From Salvia splendens (lineage: Eukaryota > Streptophyta > Magnoliopsida > Lamiales > Lamiaceae), in the NCBI RefSeq assembly GCF_004379255.2, contig NC_056049.1:2356001-2420000 (forward strand): a stretch of 64,000 nucleotides of DNA. Reading direction: 5' to 3'. The notes beneath the pieces are model-generated. The model worked only from the letters and a program-made list of their open reading frames with translations, did no database searches and was not told the origin of the DNA. The position numbers and the translations under genes are program-made. Positions 34,911-45,309 of the stretch are shown here, in pieces (the stretch's first letter is position 1; every line of letters begins with the position of its first letter).

Positions 34911-36828
34911 GGGCATCATTAACCCCGTCCCCATTTCCGGCCCAAAGTCCCCTCCACGTCATCATTCCTCTACAGTTGCGGCCCAGGCCCCAACTGCTGT
35001 AACCCTGCAGGTTGCGGCCCGGGCCGCAACTAATAAATGACACTATTCACAACTCCAACCTATTTAACTCGTAAAATAAAAAACGCTGGAAATTTATAAC
35101 ACGGAAAATTTAATTTCATCGAATACTGCAAAATTACAACATAGAAATTTTAAAACTGAAAATAAAATACATTAAAACATAACGTCAATTCTGGAAAACA
35201 TTGGTGCGAGTCCAAATTTCTTCGATTAGATCGGCTTGGAAGCGAGTGTGTTGTTCCTCTTGGCGCATCGCAGCTGAACGGGCCATGACATTGCGGATGT
35301 CGTGAGGAAGGCCCTGCACGGGCGGCTCGGTGACAACGTAGTTGCTCCCGGTGCTGGCGAGCGGATCGTCGCTCCACAAAGTGACGTTATCTTGCTCGTC
35401 CTCAACGATCATGTTATGCATTATGATACATGCATACATTGTATCGGCGATGTTTGACCGCTGCCAACCACGGGCCGCTCCCTTCACGATAGCCCACCGC
35501 GCTTGGAGGACTCCGAATGCACGCTCGACATCTTTCCGAGCCGCCTCTTGGCTTTGGGCAAACATTGCCCTCTGATCGGTTGTCGGAGCTGTGATAGTCT
35601 TCACGAACACGGGCCATCGAGGGTAGATCCCGTCTGCCAGATAGTACCCCATACTATACCGACGGTGGTTGGCCGTGAACTCTACGTTCGGTGCTCGCCC
35701 AGCACACAAGTCGTTGAACAATGGAGACTCGTTCAACACATTGAGGTCGTTGTTGGACCCCGCGACACCAAAGTAGGCATGCCAGATCCACAATCTGCAA
35801 TCGGCAACGGCCTCCAACACAATCGTGGGATGTGTGCCCTTGTGCCCGCTAGTGTATTGTCCTCTTCAAGCCGTTGTACAATTCTTCCACTGCCAGTGCA
35901 TACAGTCGATGCTTCCAAGCATCCCCGGGAAGCCGTGGGCCCGCTCGTGCATGTCGACCAACTTCCTAACGTCGTCGGTCGTTGGCTTTCGCAAGTACGT
36001 ATCCTTGAATGCTTCGACGACTGCCCGACAAAATCTAGCGAGGGACTCCCGGCCAGTAGGCTCGCTTACATGGAGATACTCATCGAACATATCTGATGTA
36101 GTTCCGTAAGCGAGTTGACGAATGGCAGACGTGCATTTCTGCAACGTCGATATACTTTCCCGGCCCACAGCATCGGTAGTTTGGCAGAAATACGGGTCAC
36201 GAGCTACAACTGCGTTGACAATGCGTAGGAACAACGGCCTCCGCATCCGGAACCGGCGACGGAACATCTGATCACTCCATCGCGGATCTCTAGAGAAATA
36301 ATCCGTGAAAAGCCGCAAGGCAGCTTGTTCACGGTCTCGGTGAATATACATCCGGGTACGTGGTACCCGGGTTTGTTGTTCGTTCCAAGCTTGAATAACA
36401 GCTTGGTAGCGTTCAACTTCGTTGTTGATTTCTTCTTGGATTGCCGGTAGCGCCTCTGCTAACGACCGGGACATTTGATCTTCGAATATTCTTTGACGTG
36501 GAGGCATTTTTTCGAATTCTAGGAAGAGATTTGAAGTTGAATATGAAGTTGAATGTGTATGAAAATGGAGTAGTATTTATAGAAAAAATTTTCGAATTAA
36601 AAAAAAAAATTGGTTGCGGCCCGGCCCGAGGAGCGTGTAACGCTGGGCCGGGACTCTACAGTTGCGGCCCGTCACCGTGCAACGCCGTCCCAGGCCGGGA
36701 CGCGGGACGAGCGACAGGCCGGGAACGCGGCCACGGGACGGGCCTGGGCCGTGACTCTCCTCCGTGCAACCCTCGGGACAGGCCGGGACTCGCGAGATGC
36801 GGCCCGGCCCCTTGCGTTACAGATGCTC
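34911..36828 (-). mobile_element. PIF/Harbinger element D, 1,918 bp, nearly intact
   Basis: The ends GGGCATCATTAAC and GTTACAGATGCTC are imperfect inverted repeats, with TTA exactly at both borders (34908-34910 and 36829-36831). GC-rich subterminal blocks of ggcccgggccgcaac type lie at both sides. It encodes one transposase frame on the minus strand. No ORF1. It belongs to a different subfamily from A-C. Confidence 0.9.
35185..36507 (-). pseudogene. Harbinger DDE transposase with one in-frame TGA
   Basis: 440 sense codons in one frame from ATG at 36507 to TGA at 35185, with a single internal TGA at 35866-35868 where the family has Trp (after MHWQWKNCTTA). Upstream lie MYIHRDREQAALRLFTDYFS, FRRRFRMRRPLFLRI and GSIDCMHWQWKN (first Asp). 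Downstream lie GVAGSNNDLNVL (second Asp), YYLADGIYPRWPVF and AARKDVERAFGVLQARW (Glu). Everything else appears intact, so the mutation is probably recent. The C-terminus TRTNVFQN ends normally. Confidence 0.9.
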
Positions 36829-36831
36829 TTA

Positions 36832-37259
36832 GGTCTTGTAACAAATTTCCCACAATTTTGAACTCCGGTGAAATTTGTGAGACAATTTTAAACTCATGAA
36901 TGCATGACACAACTGCGTTTACACTCATTAAAAACGATGTTGTTTAACATATTAATTAGTTCGATACAAGGCCTAAATTTAATAATTTGTGAGATGAGTG
37001 ACCTAAGTTTTAAGTTCGTAAAACGTAGTACCAAATTTCGGTCCAAGTTTGTGATTTTTGGGACCATTATCCCTATATATTATTACTAAATCACACTGGC
37101 TTTTTCTTTAGATACAAACTGTGTAATGAATAAAGAGAAGACAATGTCATAAATTCATTTGTCAAACACAATGTTCATTTCAAGGCCTGTTGCTACAACA
37201 TGGATATAGAATAATAGGAGAAAAATGTGTTTGGTTAAGTTTATTCGAACATGTTACAA
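36832..37259. other. Spacer, no gene
   Basis: AT-rich sequence between Harbinger element D and the HAD gene 3' end; it includes the probable 3'UTR on the minus strand. Confidence 0.45.
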
Positions 37260-38193
37260 TTAGCTCTGTCGCTCAGAAGATAGCCATTCGTGAGCAGCAA
37301 TCAAGTCAGGTAGCACGATAGCACCGGATTCCCTCCAACTCCGAGCATCTGGGGTTTGAAACCGGTCCAACAGTAGACCGTGCATACCCACACTCTTTGC
37401 CGGGATATAGTCCTTGCGCATGCTGTCCTCGATATGAAGAGCCTCTTCCGGTGCAATGTTGCCTGCCCTCTCCAAGGCTATCTTGTACAGTCTTGGGTCG
37501 GGCTTCTCCACACCTTCGAGACCAGAGAATACACCAAAGTCCCACTCCGATCCGTGGAAAATTTCAAGATTTTGCATCAGACGCCACGGAATCTATGTTT
37601 TATGCAATGAATCTTCTATATCATGCTTTTGGATTTACCTTGTGCAAACCCAATGCTGGAAGGATTACATCTTGATACCTATACTCGGCATTGCTCACGA
37701 TTCCTACTATAACGCCCTTCCCACGAGCCATCTCAGGAATGGCTGAGAATCCGGGAAGATAGTGTATGGTGCAGACGAACCAAAGGTGGCGTAGACGAGT
37801 CTGAAAACCTTCTCAAAAGTTTCTTCACCATAATCACATCCAGCCTGTAGCATGAGCAACATAAGATAAACGAGCCATATAAAAACTGAAAGTCGAACTT
37901 ATGACTTTATCAACATTGTTATCGATTGATTCCCTCACCCTGAGAAAAGAATCCCGCACACGTCTTCCACCAAACGATGTTGGGAATCTTCTCTGCAAAT
38001 CCAAAGCATGGATGCTTCGTCGCCATCTCTGTATAAGCTTGCTTAAAACCCTCGTGTGCCCGTTTATAGTCCGGACATGGGAGTCCTGTGACTTTGCTGA
38101 CATGCAATAGTAGTCGCCAAGCTCCCCTTTGTATGCAATTAGTGTGCCGGTAACATCAACAGTTACTAAACGCAACTTTGATAGCATAGACAT
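37260..38193 (-). pseudogene. HAD-superfamily hydrolase (HDHD3/At2g41250-like), frameshifted
   Basis: Exons 38193-37939, 37845-37639 and 37553-37260. The start MSMLSKLRLVTVDVTGTL carries HAD motif I (DVTGT in place of DxDGT, as in this subfamily). After DYYCMSAK one base is missing, so codons for PCPDYKRAHEGFK and PNIVWWKT lie out of frame. Two missing bases before VRDSFLR restore the frame, and no stop arises between. In exon 2 a base is missing after LRWL, giving stops; the displaced frame would read VGIVSNAEYRYQ. The exon 3 acceptor reads ccac, not cag. Motif IV is HIEDSMRKDY where relatives have GDS. The last exon ends SSERQS. It shares 5' sequence with TAM41. Enzyme activity is unlikely. 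Confidence 0.75.
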
Positions 38194-38231
38194 TTCGAAG
38201 AAATCAAGTACCAGTTGAAATGGTGAAGACC

Positions 38232-38965
38232 CTGCATCAAGTACCAGTTAAAATGGTTAGAAATGCTTCTACTACCATGTCGCTTACACACGAAAAATAG
38301 ATCGATGATGCTCACCGGAGCCAATACACCATTCATATAGTAAAAAATTAGGAAACACTAGAAGATAAAACAGCTTTACTGACTGTATCATATGATTCAA
38401 ATCTATCATTCATAAACCACAGATACAAAACATTATTATGCTCTTTCTATTCAGTATCTCAGAAGTGAATCACAAGAGTCCACATATGAAAAAAATTGAA
38501 GAATGAAATCATCCATGAAAATATCTGTAAACAAGAACAAGTCTTGGAACAAAAGCATCAACCACCATAACTCAAACCAAGAATCAAAATGCAGCACATG
38601 ATGAACCACATAAGCATGAAATCAAAGAATAAAAAAATCGAACTTGAGATTCATCATCTGGATGAGATGCAATTATTGAGCTAAGTAAAGAGATTATTCA
38701 CACATTTTGCAAGCAGGTTGAAATCGAGTCCAGTTAGGTCAAATTTCTGCTCCAATCATATGCAACATTTCGAAGAAGGAACACATATTTATAAACTGAC
38801 CAAGTGATTAAACTCACTAATTAGGCAAAATCACACTAATTAGGCAAAATTAAGATCGGTTAGCCATCAAATCTCAACCTCGATGTTTACGCATGTAAAA
38901 CACAGAGAAACACTTCATCAAGCGAAGAACATAGCCGAAAATGGGGGAAAATTAGAGAGCATTAC
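38232..38965 (-). other. 5'UTR intron of the HAD gene
   Basis: Minus-strand donor TTCGG|gtaatgc at 38966/38965 and acceptor gatgcag|GGTC at 38232/38231; the ATG follows 38 bases later. The donor-side half is near-identical in layout to the intron in the TAM41 leader. Confidence 0.6.
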
Positions 38966-39170
38966 CCGAAGCTCGGAGCAATGGAAAATTGAGCAACTTA
39001 GTTTGAATCTGCTTCGATTTCGTAAGGAGAGAGTTGATTAAGTTAGAGAATCTAGCTCAATAATCATGGTTGTAGCTTGGCTTCATCACCACATTAATAC
39101 AGTCTTCCACTTTTGAATGCACATAGCTTTTCAAACTGCGAGCTGTTATTAATTTTGTGAAATATAGAAA
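38440..39170 (-). repeat. Duplicated promoter/5'UTR/intron module, copy at the HAD gene
   Basis: Shares long colinear stretches with 47390-48160, for example acacatatttataaactgac, gagagcattacccgaagctc and cattaatacagtcttc. The homology covers the proximal promoter, the first noncoding exon and much of the first intron, but not the coding regions. The limits are approximate. Confidence 0.8.
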
Positions 39171-40573
39171 AAAATACACTCGAAAAAGGGAAAACCAAAT
39201 AGGAATTCAATCAATTTGGGAACTTAGGCGTTGAAAACTAGAAAACCATGGACTTTTTCGCAAATTCAGAATCTTATTACCCACTCCATCCCAAAAATAT
39301 TAAACTTAATTACATCGTGTTAAATAGAATAAAAAATTTAGATAATAATGCTTATTTTTAATTATACGTCATTTTTGTTAAGACAAAAGGAATATTAATG
39401 CTAATAATAGTAAACATGAAAGCAAAAAACTATTTTTGACAAGACCAACTCTATCCCATGCGCGATGGCATCCGAATGCACTCAGTTGGACGTGCGTAAG
39501 GAGCACTCCGCCACCAATGATGCCTAAAAAAGTTTGAGGCAATAACATGTCTATATTGTCCTTAAATATTTTGAGTTGCAAGTGTGCTCTAGTGACTAAG
39601 TCGTAGTATTAGCTAACAAGCCGGTATTATTTTTAAAATTTCATTATCATAGAGATAAATCATTGCAATTTTTGGGGATTCAATATGCGTGTAATATTTT
39701 TAAATTTGAATGTTTGAATTTTCGAGAGAGTTTTTTATATGATTCATGGTATTAAGATAAGTTTTTTGCAAAAACGATTTAGTGCTAATAATATTATAAG
39801 AATATTTTATTCAGTTTGTCGGTACTTAATGCATCTCCTTATTCAAGGTGTCTCCATTGGGCTTATGCCTAATAAATTAGTCAGTCAATATGATTCCCAC
39901 TCTTCCAATCAAAAACTTACTAATAGTACTTGACATTCAAATAAAATAATTTTCCCCAATGTTCAAAGGTGAAACAACTCAGTCCACTTTTTGGTAAGAA
40001 AAAATCATGTGATTTTAGTTTAGTTTTTGAATTTGGCCCAATGAGAATTTTTTCAGAATTTATAAGTGGTTTGTGCATCTCCAAAGTTGTAGCCTGTAGG
40101 GGCAAGAATTTTTGTTTGGCCCAAATTTAAAAATTTATAAACTTAAATTCACATGTATTCTGACATAAAGTTGAAAAAGTTAAAATCAGAATTTCATTAT
40201 GCATCATGCAATCATAATGAATTCCCAAACATCTAGCGATGTTGGATGCGTTGATATCAATGATGACAACTCATTATTTTGATGAATTATTTCTTCAATC
40301 ATATTTTAATTACGGAAACACATACTGAAAATCTAACAAAATCAAATTCTATTGTGAAAGACATAATTTTTTTCTGAAGTAATTATATACCTAATCTAGG
40401 CATAATATCATAAAAATAGATATATAAAATTGCCAATAAATATGAAAACGTACCTATATTAAGTCTAAAAAAGTATCTAAAAATATCAAATTTAGATATA
40501 TGTACTTTGTAGAAGTAAGAAACCATGACGTCACGATTAAATTTAAGGAGCAGTTTTATATATATAAAAGCAA
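39171..40573. other. Spacer, no gene
   Basis: AT-rich sequence upstream of the HAD gene. A few short open frames show no protein-like pattern. Confidence 0.45.
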
Positions 40574-40665
40574 CAATAATGATTTCTTGTATATTTGGTG
40601 GTCGTGATAACTAGGGCTGCAATAATGATTTCTTGTATATTTGGTGGTCGTGATAACTAGGGCTG
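40574..40665 (+). repeat. 46-bp tandem duplication at an hAT insertion border
   Basis: The 46-bp unit beginning caataatgatttcttgtata is present twice (40574-40619 and 40620-40665). Each copy includes the target repeat gtgataac and the first bases of the transposon end (tagggctg), so the duplication happened after insertion. Confidence 0.85.
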
Positions 40666-41240
40666 GAGAAAAAGACCGAAATGCCGAAATACCAGCCTTA
40701 TCGTACCGAAAAAATACCGAAAATACCGAATTTTCAGTATGGTATGATACCTTACTGAAATATTTCGGTAAGGTAAATGTACAAATTTTTATATACCGCG
40801 ACATACCGAAATTCGATATATACCGTAATTTAAGGTATATACCGTAAAATATTAATATAATAATATATAAAGTATTTTATATATTTTAAAATTATAAAAT
40901 TTATTATGAAATATAATATAATTTGAATAAAATATACTAGTATTTAATACCCCGAATATTATTTAAATTACTATAAAATATAAATAGTATTCTAAAAACT
41001 CAAATATTCAATTTTCATTGATATTGAAAGTAAGGTATACCGCAAAAGTATGGTATACCGAACTTTGGTACGACATACCGAAAATGAGGTACGATATCGG
41101 TATGCAAATTCTCCATACTGAAAATAAGGTATACCGAAAATTTTGGTAAGATAAATGTATGATTTTTTCGCATACCGAATTTACGCTAAGGTATACGGTA
41201 TGGTAGTTTCAGTAAGGTATACCGTACCTACCCACCTCTA
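40658..41240. mobile_element. hAT-type non-autonomous element, 583 bp, 'ataccg' family
   Basis: Begins TAGGGCTGG and ends CCCACCTCTA with imperfect inverted ends. An exact 8-bp direct repeat GTGATAAC flanks it (40650-40657 and 41241-41248). The arms contain many copies of ataccgaaa/tacggtat phrases around an AT-rich core. Non-coding. Confidence 0.85.
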
Positions 41241-41296
41241 GTGATAACTCAAACTTTCGACCTATTAGTTGAAGGATAAACGTTTCGTCGGCAAAT

Positions 41297-43047
41297 TTAA
41301 GGGGTAGGTTTCAGTTCCTCGCCGTCTTCCTCAATCTTGGTCGTTTCCACCTTGATTTGCTGCGCCATGTCGTAGGTCGCATGAACACCAAACAAGACAT
41401 AATACAAGAGCATGATCGCCGTGCAAACGGCGAACCTCAGAAACGTCGCACAGCTCAACGATCCCATCAGAAACACGTTGTCGACAGCGACGGCAGCCAC
41501 GGCACCAGCGGTACTCCCCACACCTTCGGCGTCCTCTCCTGCGGCAGCATCACCGCGATCCCCAGCGTGGCCGCGAACCAGACTGGGATCGTGACGGTAT
41601 ACCCGACCCACCCGCCCTGTTTCAGACCCCAGTAAGCAGAGGTTCCCATTGAGGAAGCTATGATCAGCAGCACGAAGGCTGCCAATCTAGTTAGATTCGC
41701 TCGGGGCGTCACCCCGCTCACGTAGTAGCGTCGGACCAGCAGCGCCACCGCCATCATCATGAATATGAAGAGAGTGCTCACTGAGAGGAGGCTGGCGAGG
41801 ACGTCCAGGCTCGAGAAAAGGGCGACCACGGCGCTCGGGATGGTGACCAGGAGCGTTGCGTATATGGGAGTACCGGTCTTGGGGTGGACAAGGGCGAAGA
41901 AGGGTGGGATCATGTGGGACCGGGCGATGTGGGTGGTGTAGCGAGCCTGCCCGAGCGCCCCGACGAGGAGGACGGTCGTCATCCCCTTGAGGGCGCCGAG
42001 GTCGACAAGGTATTTAGCCCATTTCATCCCCACGCTCTGGAAAGCTATGGAGTAAGCTGCATTGGTGTCTAACTCTGTGTAATTCTGCATCATGACTAAT
42101 GAAAGTGCCATCAAGCAGTAGATTACGGTGATCATTGACATCGATCCGAGAAGCCCGATAGGTATGTCTCTCCGGGGGTTCTTGGTTTCCTCGGCCATGG
42201 TGGCGATGTTGTCGAATCCTCCGTAGGCGAAGTAGACGATGGCGGCTGCTTGGAAGACCCCTGTGGCCTCGTAAGGAAAGAAAGGCCGGAGGTTGGAGGT
42301 GTCGGCGTGTGCGAAACCTGCGACTATCACGAATATGATCACCACCGTGTTCACGGCCGACGCGATCCAGTTGAGGTAGGAGGTTTTCTTGGCACTCGTG
42401 ATCGCAATCGTGGCTGCGAGGAGGAGAATTCCGGCAGCCAGCGGATCGAGTAAGTCGAAGCCGTGGGCGAGGTTGGTGTGTATGCGCAACGAGTTGGGAT
42501 GGCGGTCGAGGAGAGTGGTGAAGTAAGACGTCCAGCCTCTGGCGACCGCTGCTCCTCCGATGATGGATTCGAGAAGTATGTTTCCCGCTGCTATGAAGGC
42601 TGCTAGATCGCCGAGTTCGACGCGGAGGTAAGCGAACGACCCGCCGGCGACAGGGATCTCGACTGCGAACTCAGTGTAGCAGAAGACGGAGAGCATGGCT
42701 GAGATGCCGGAAGCCACGTAGGACAAGACTATGGCTGGACCCGCGTGGTTGTGAGCTTCTTGGCCCGTGAGGACGAAGATCCCGGTGCCAATGACAGAGC
42801 CAAACCCGAACCAGATGAGGTCCCACCAGTTGAGCTGGCGTTTCATGCTGTGCTCGCTCTGTCTGCGGAGATAAACAAGTTCTGTCGTTTCATCGGAGCG
42901 GCTGAGGAGGCGGTCCTTCAATCGGAGCCAGATCTGGGACAGGGCAGAGCCGTAGGAGCTCAAATTCTCGAAAGACTTCTCTGGGAAGAAGTCTTGCTTG
43001 CTGAATCTCCAGTAGCTTCTTTGCTCAATATCAGATTCAGTTCCCAT
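41297..43047 (-). pseudogene. Cationic amino acid transporter (CAT5/CAT8-like) with a C-terminal frameshift
   Basis: The frame from ATG 43047 runs 526 codons. It starts MGTESDIEQRSYWRFSKQD with the plant CAT preamble FFPEKSFENLSSYGSALSQ, then NWWDLIWFGFGSVIGTGIF and the APC-superfamily core: FAVEIPVAGGSFAYLRVELG, YFAYGGFDNIATMAEE and LGQARYTTHIARSHMIPPFF. At WLPSLS the frame goes wrong (near 41478) and ends TTCF at 41467. The next frame continues the family sequence, NVFLMGSL...MLLYYVLFGVHATYDMA, and a Lys/Glu tail to TAA at 41297. About seven bases seem lost. The predicted protein lacks the last membrane segment and tail, which are about 55 residues in relatives. It could still fold, or be inactive. 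The CDS is intronless, typical for this subgroup as far as I recall. Confidence 0.85.
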
Positions 43048-43392
43048 TTCTGCACTTTGCTGTTATTCCTAAACCAGATCAAATAAACGGATGATATGAG
43101 AGGGAATGAGGAGAAATCTATTACCTTTATATCTTTCAATGTTGTGGGTTCATAAGAGAAATCATCATCTCTGTCAATCAACTGTCAAGTCGTGGCCGTG
43201 ATTGGACGACAACGGAGATGGTGACGGCAGGATATATACAAAATAAAAACTGCCATTTGACATTTATTACAAGTAGACAAAGTATCTTGTTATAGTCATC
43301 CTGCATTATTTGACCACACTTTTCTACTCCAAATCAAGCCAAGACTATGAGCAGTGAAACACCTATAGTCAAGCATGGTCGACTTCATTGGT
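43048..43392 (-). other. Upstream region of the CAT gene
   Basis: Probable leader and promoter of the transporter on the minus strand. No separate gene is seen. Confidence 0.4.
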
Positions 43393-43596
43393 CATAATCT
43401 AGAAGTAGACGTGCAAGAGCCATGGAATTTAAGAAGCCAGCCAATTATTCTTATGTGATTGTCCCACCCCATGTGACAATTGACAAGATGGCAACAAAGG
43501 AATCTGTGGTTGTGGTCGTCGGCTGGACCAATGCAACGATAATGACCCATACGATTAGGATAGCGGGTGGAAGATTTACAAGCACGGGGAGCGGGA

Positions 43597-43735
43597 AATT
43601 GTTTGGCCAGACGTAGAGGAGATAGAATCCTAACGGATGGAGAAGAATCAGGGAGGAGCAAATCTCGGCGTTTGTTTGGCCAGACGAGAATCATAACGGA
43701 TGTAGAAGAATCAGGGAAGAGCAAATCTCGGCGTT
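43597..43735 (+). repeat. Imperfect tandem duplication, about 65-72 bp units
   Basis: The phrase from ttgtttggccagacg to agcaaatctcggcg occurs twice in a row (about 43599-43670 and 43671-43734), the first copy with a short extra segment. A second small duplication of tagtgagatacatagatg lies near 43817-43868. Both may belong to an LTR U3 region. Confidence 0.75.
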
Positions 43736-44148
43736 TGTTAATTCAATTCCTATCTTTCAGCAATTATTGTTATATTGTGATTTCAATTCCTAGTTTAGTG
43801 TTAGCAATCGTCTACATATAGTGAGATACATAGATGATAGAATCATCTTATAGTGAGATACATAGATGGAGAGATCAAGCATAGGACGATTTATATCGTT
43901 AGGCCTCCTGCGTCAGGAATCCAGTTGTCATTTCTTATTGTCTTTCATTCCAGATTCAATAAAGCCGAGTTCAATTCCCACAAATTTTGAGTCTCATTGT
44001 GGCGTTTTATCAAACAAGTGGTGTGTGAGTTTGCAAGTGTCATTTCGTCGAGCATATCTCGTGCTCGCATCCGATCGGCGGTATTACCTCCTAACAATTG
44101 GTGCGGTGAACGTGGATTAGCTCTAGGGGCGATTCACGCCTTGACGGT

Positions 44149-45207
44149 TTGGACAAGACTACTGATGAACTCAACGCCCAGTTCCAACAGACGGACGAAA
44201 GGGTCTCGGCGTTGGAGTCAAAACTCGACTCCCTGATCGGAGAAGTGCGAGCAGGCTTCGCGTCCCTCAATCACGGGGCCAAGAAGCCACCGGAGGACGA
44301 CGTCTCCTCTGAAAATCGCGAATCCAACTCAGTGTCAACCGGCAACAACTCAACCTCACCTATGCCGACGTTTGATGGCTCTGACGCCCTCGCGTGGCTA
44401 GCAAGGGCGGAGCAGTATTTTTTTATCTCGGAAACGGCGCCTAAAAAACGGGTGGGCGTGGCCATGGTAGCCTTGGCAGGCGCGGCCCTTCCTTGGTACC
44501 AGCTGCTGTGGAAACGGGTTCCGGATCTCTCCTGGACCCGGTTCGCAAGGGAGTTAATGAAGCGCTTCGGGGGAAACGGAGCTTTGGACGAATATGAGGC
44601 GTTTGCGGCTGTCCGGCGCACAGGTTCTCTCACGGATTATGTGGCTGCTTTCGAAGCGCGACTCGCACAAGTACCTGATATAGCTTGTCACCAATATCTG
44701 GGGTTCTTTATGGCAGCCCTCCGCCCAGAGGTCCGCCTTCAAATGAAGGCCGCCAAGATCACTTCCTACGAGGACGCCATCGAACTGGCCTTAGATATCG
44801 ATCTGATGGCGTCGCAGCATCCTCCGCGATCAGCATCTGCCCCATCCCACAGTGCACCGGCCGCCTACTCAGGGCAGCAGTGACGCTCGGGGTTTTCGAA
44901 TTCCCCCTCTCAGTTTTCTGCCACGGGATCCTCCCGCCAAGCATCCACACGTTTCCGAAATATATCCTCCGACGAATATAAGAAGCACATCGCAGCCAGT
45001 ACTTGTTTCAAATGTGGGCTAAAGTTCAGCCCCACGCATCGGTGCCCCCCGAAGACCCTGAACGTAATGGTTTGCGATGATGAAGAGCCTGGGTTCGAGG
45101 GACCAGCTTCGGACGACTCCCCGTATGTACCTCCTAACACATACCGGGTCGATTTCAATGCTAACTACGTTAAAAACTACGCTTACTACAATGACAGCAA
45201 TAACTAA
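44149..45207 (+). pseudogene. Ty3-gypsy-type gag with zinc knuckle, one in-frame stop; no pol
   Basis: 353 codons in one frame, with TGA at 44881-44883. The N-terminus is a coiled coil (DELNAQFQQTDERVSALESK). The retrotransposon gag core follows (DALAWLARAEQYFF, LPWYQLLWKRVPDLSW, SLTDYVAAFEARLAQVP). After the stop comes a CCHC-like knuckle CFKCGLKFSPTHRC and an acidic C-terminus ending YYNDSNN. Upstream, ctcctaaca|attggtgcggtgaacg at about 44088-44112 looks like an LTR end followed by a primer-binding site. No protease, RT or integrase follows: TAM41 exons begin 100 bp later. It is a 5' fragment of an element or a gag-only element. The 5' LTR start was not found. Confidence 0.8.
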
Positions 45208-45309
45208 GTACAGTATATATATTCAAGAAAACAGGATCCTTTTGTCATATCACCTTTCACAGCGTCAGTAAACAAAATTTAACAGTGACTCATGTTTGAA
45301 CTTATAAGA

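Noticed and set aside
35503..36096. 197-codon + strand frame over Harbinger D
   Set aside because: Antisense shadow of the transposase, no independent motifs.
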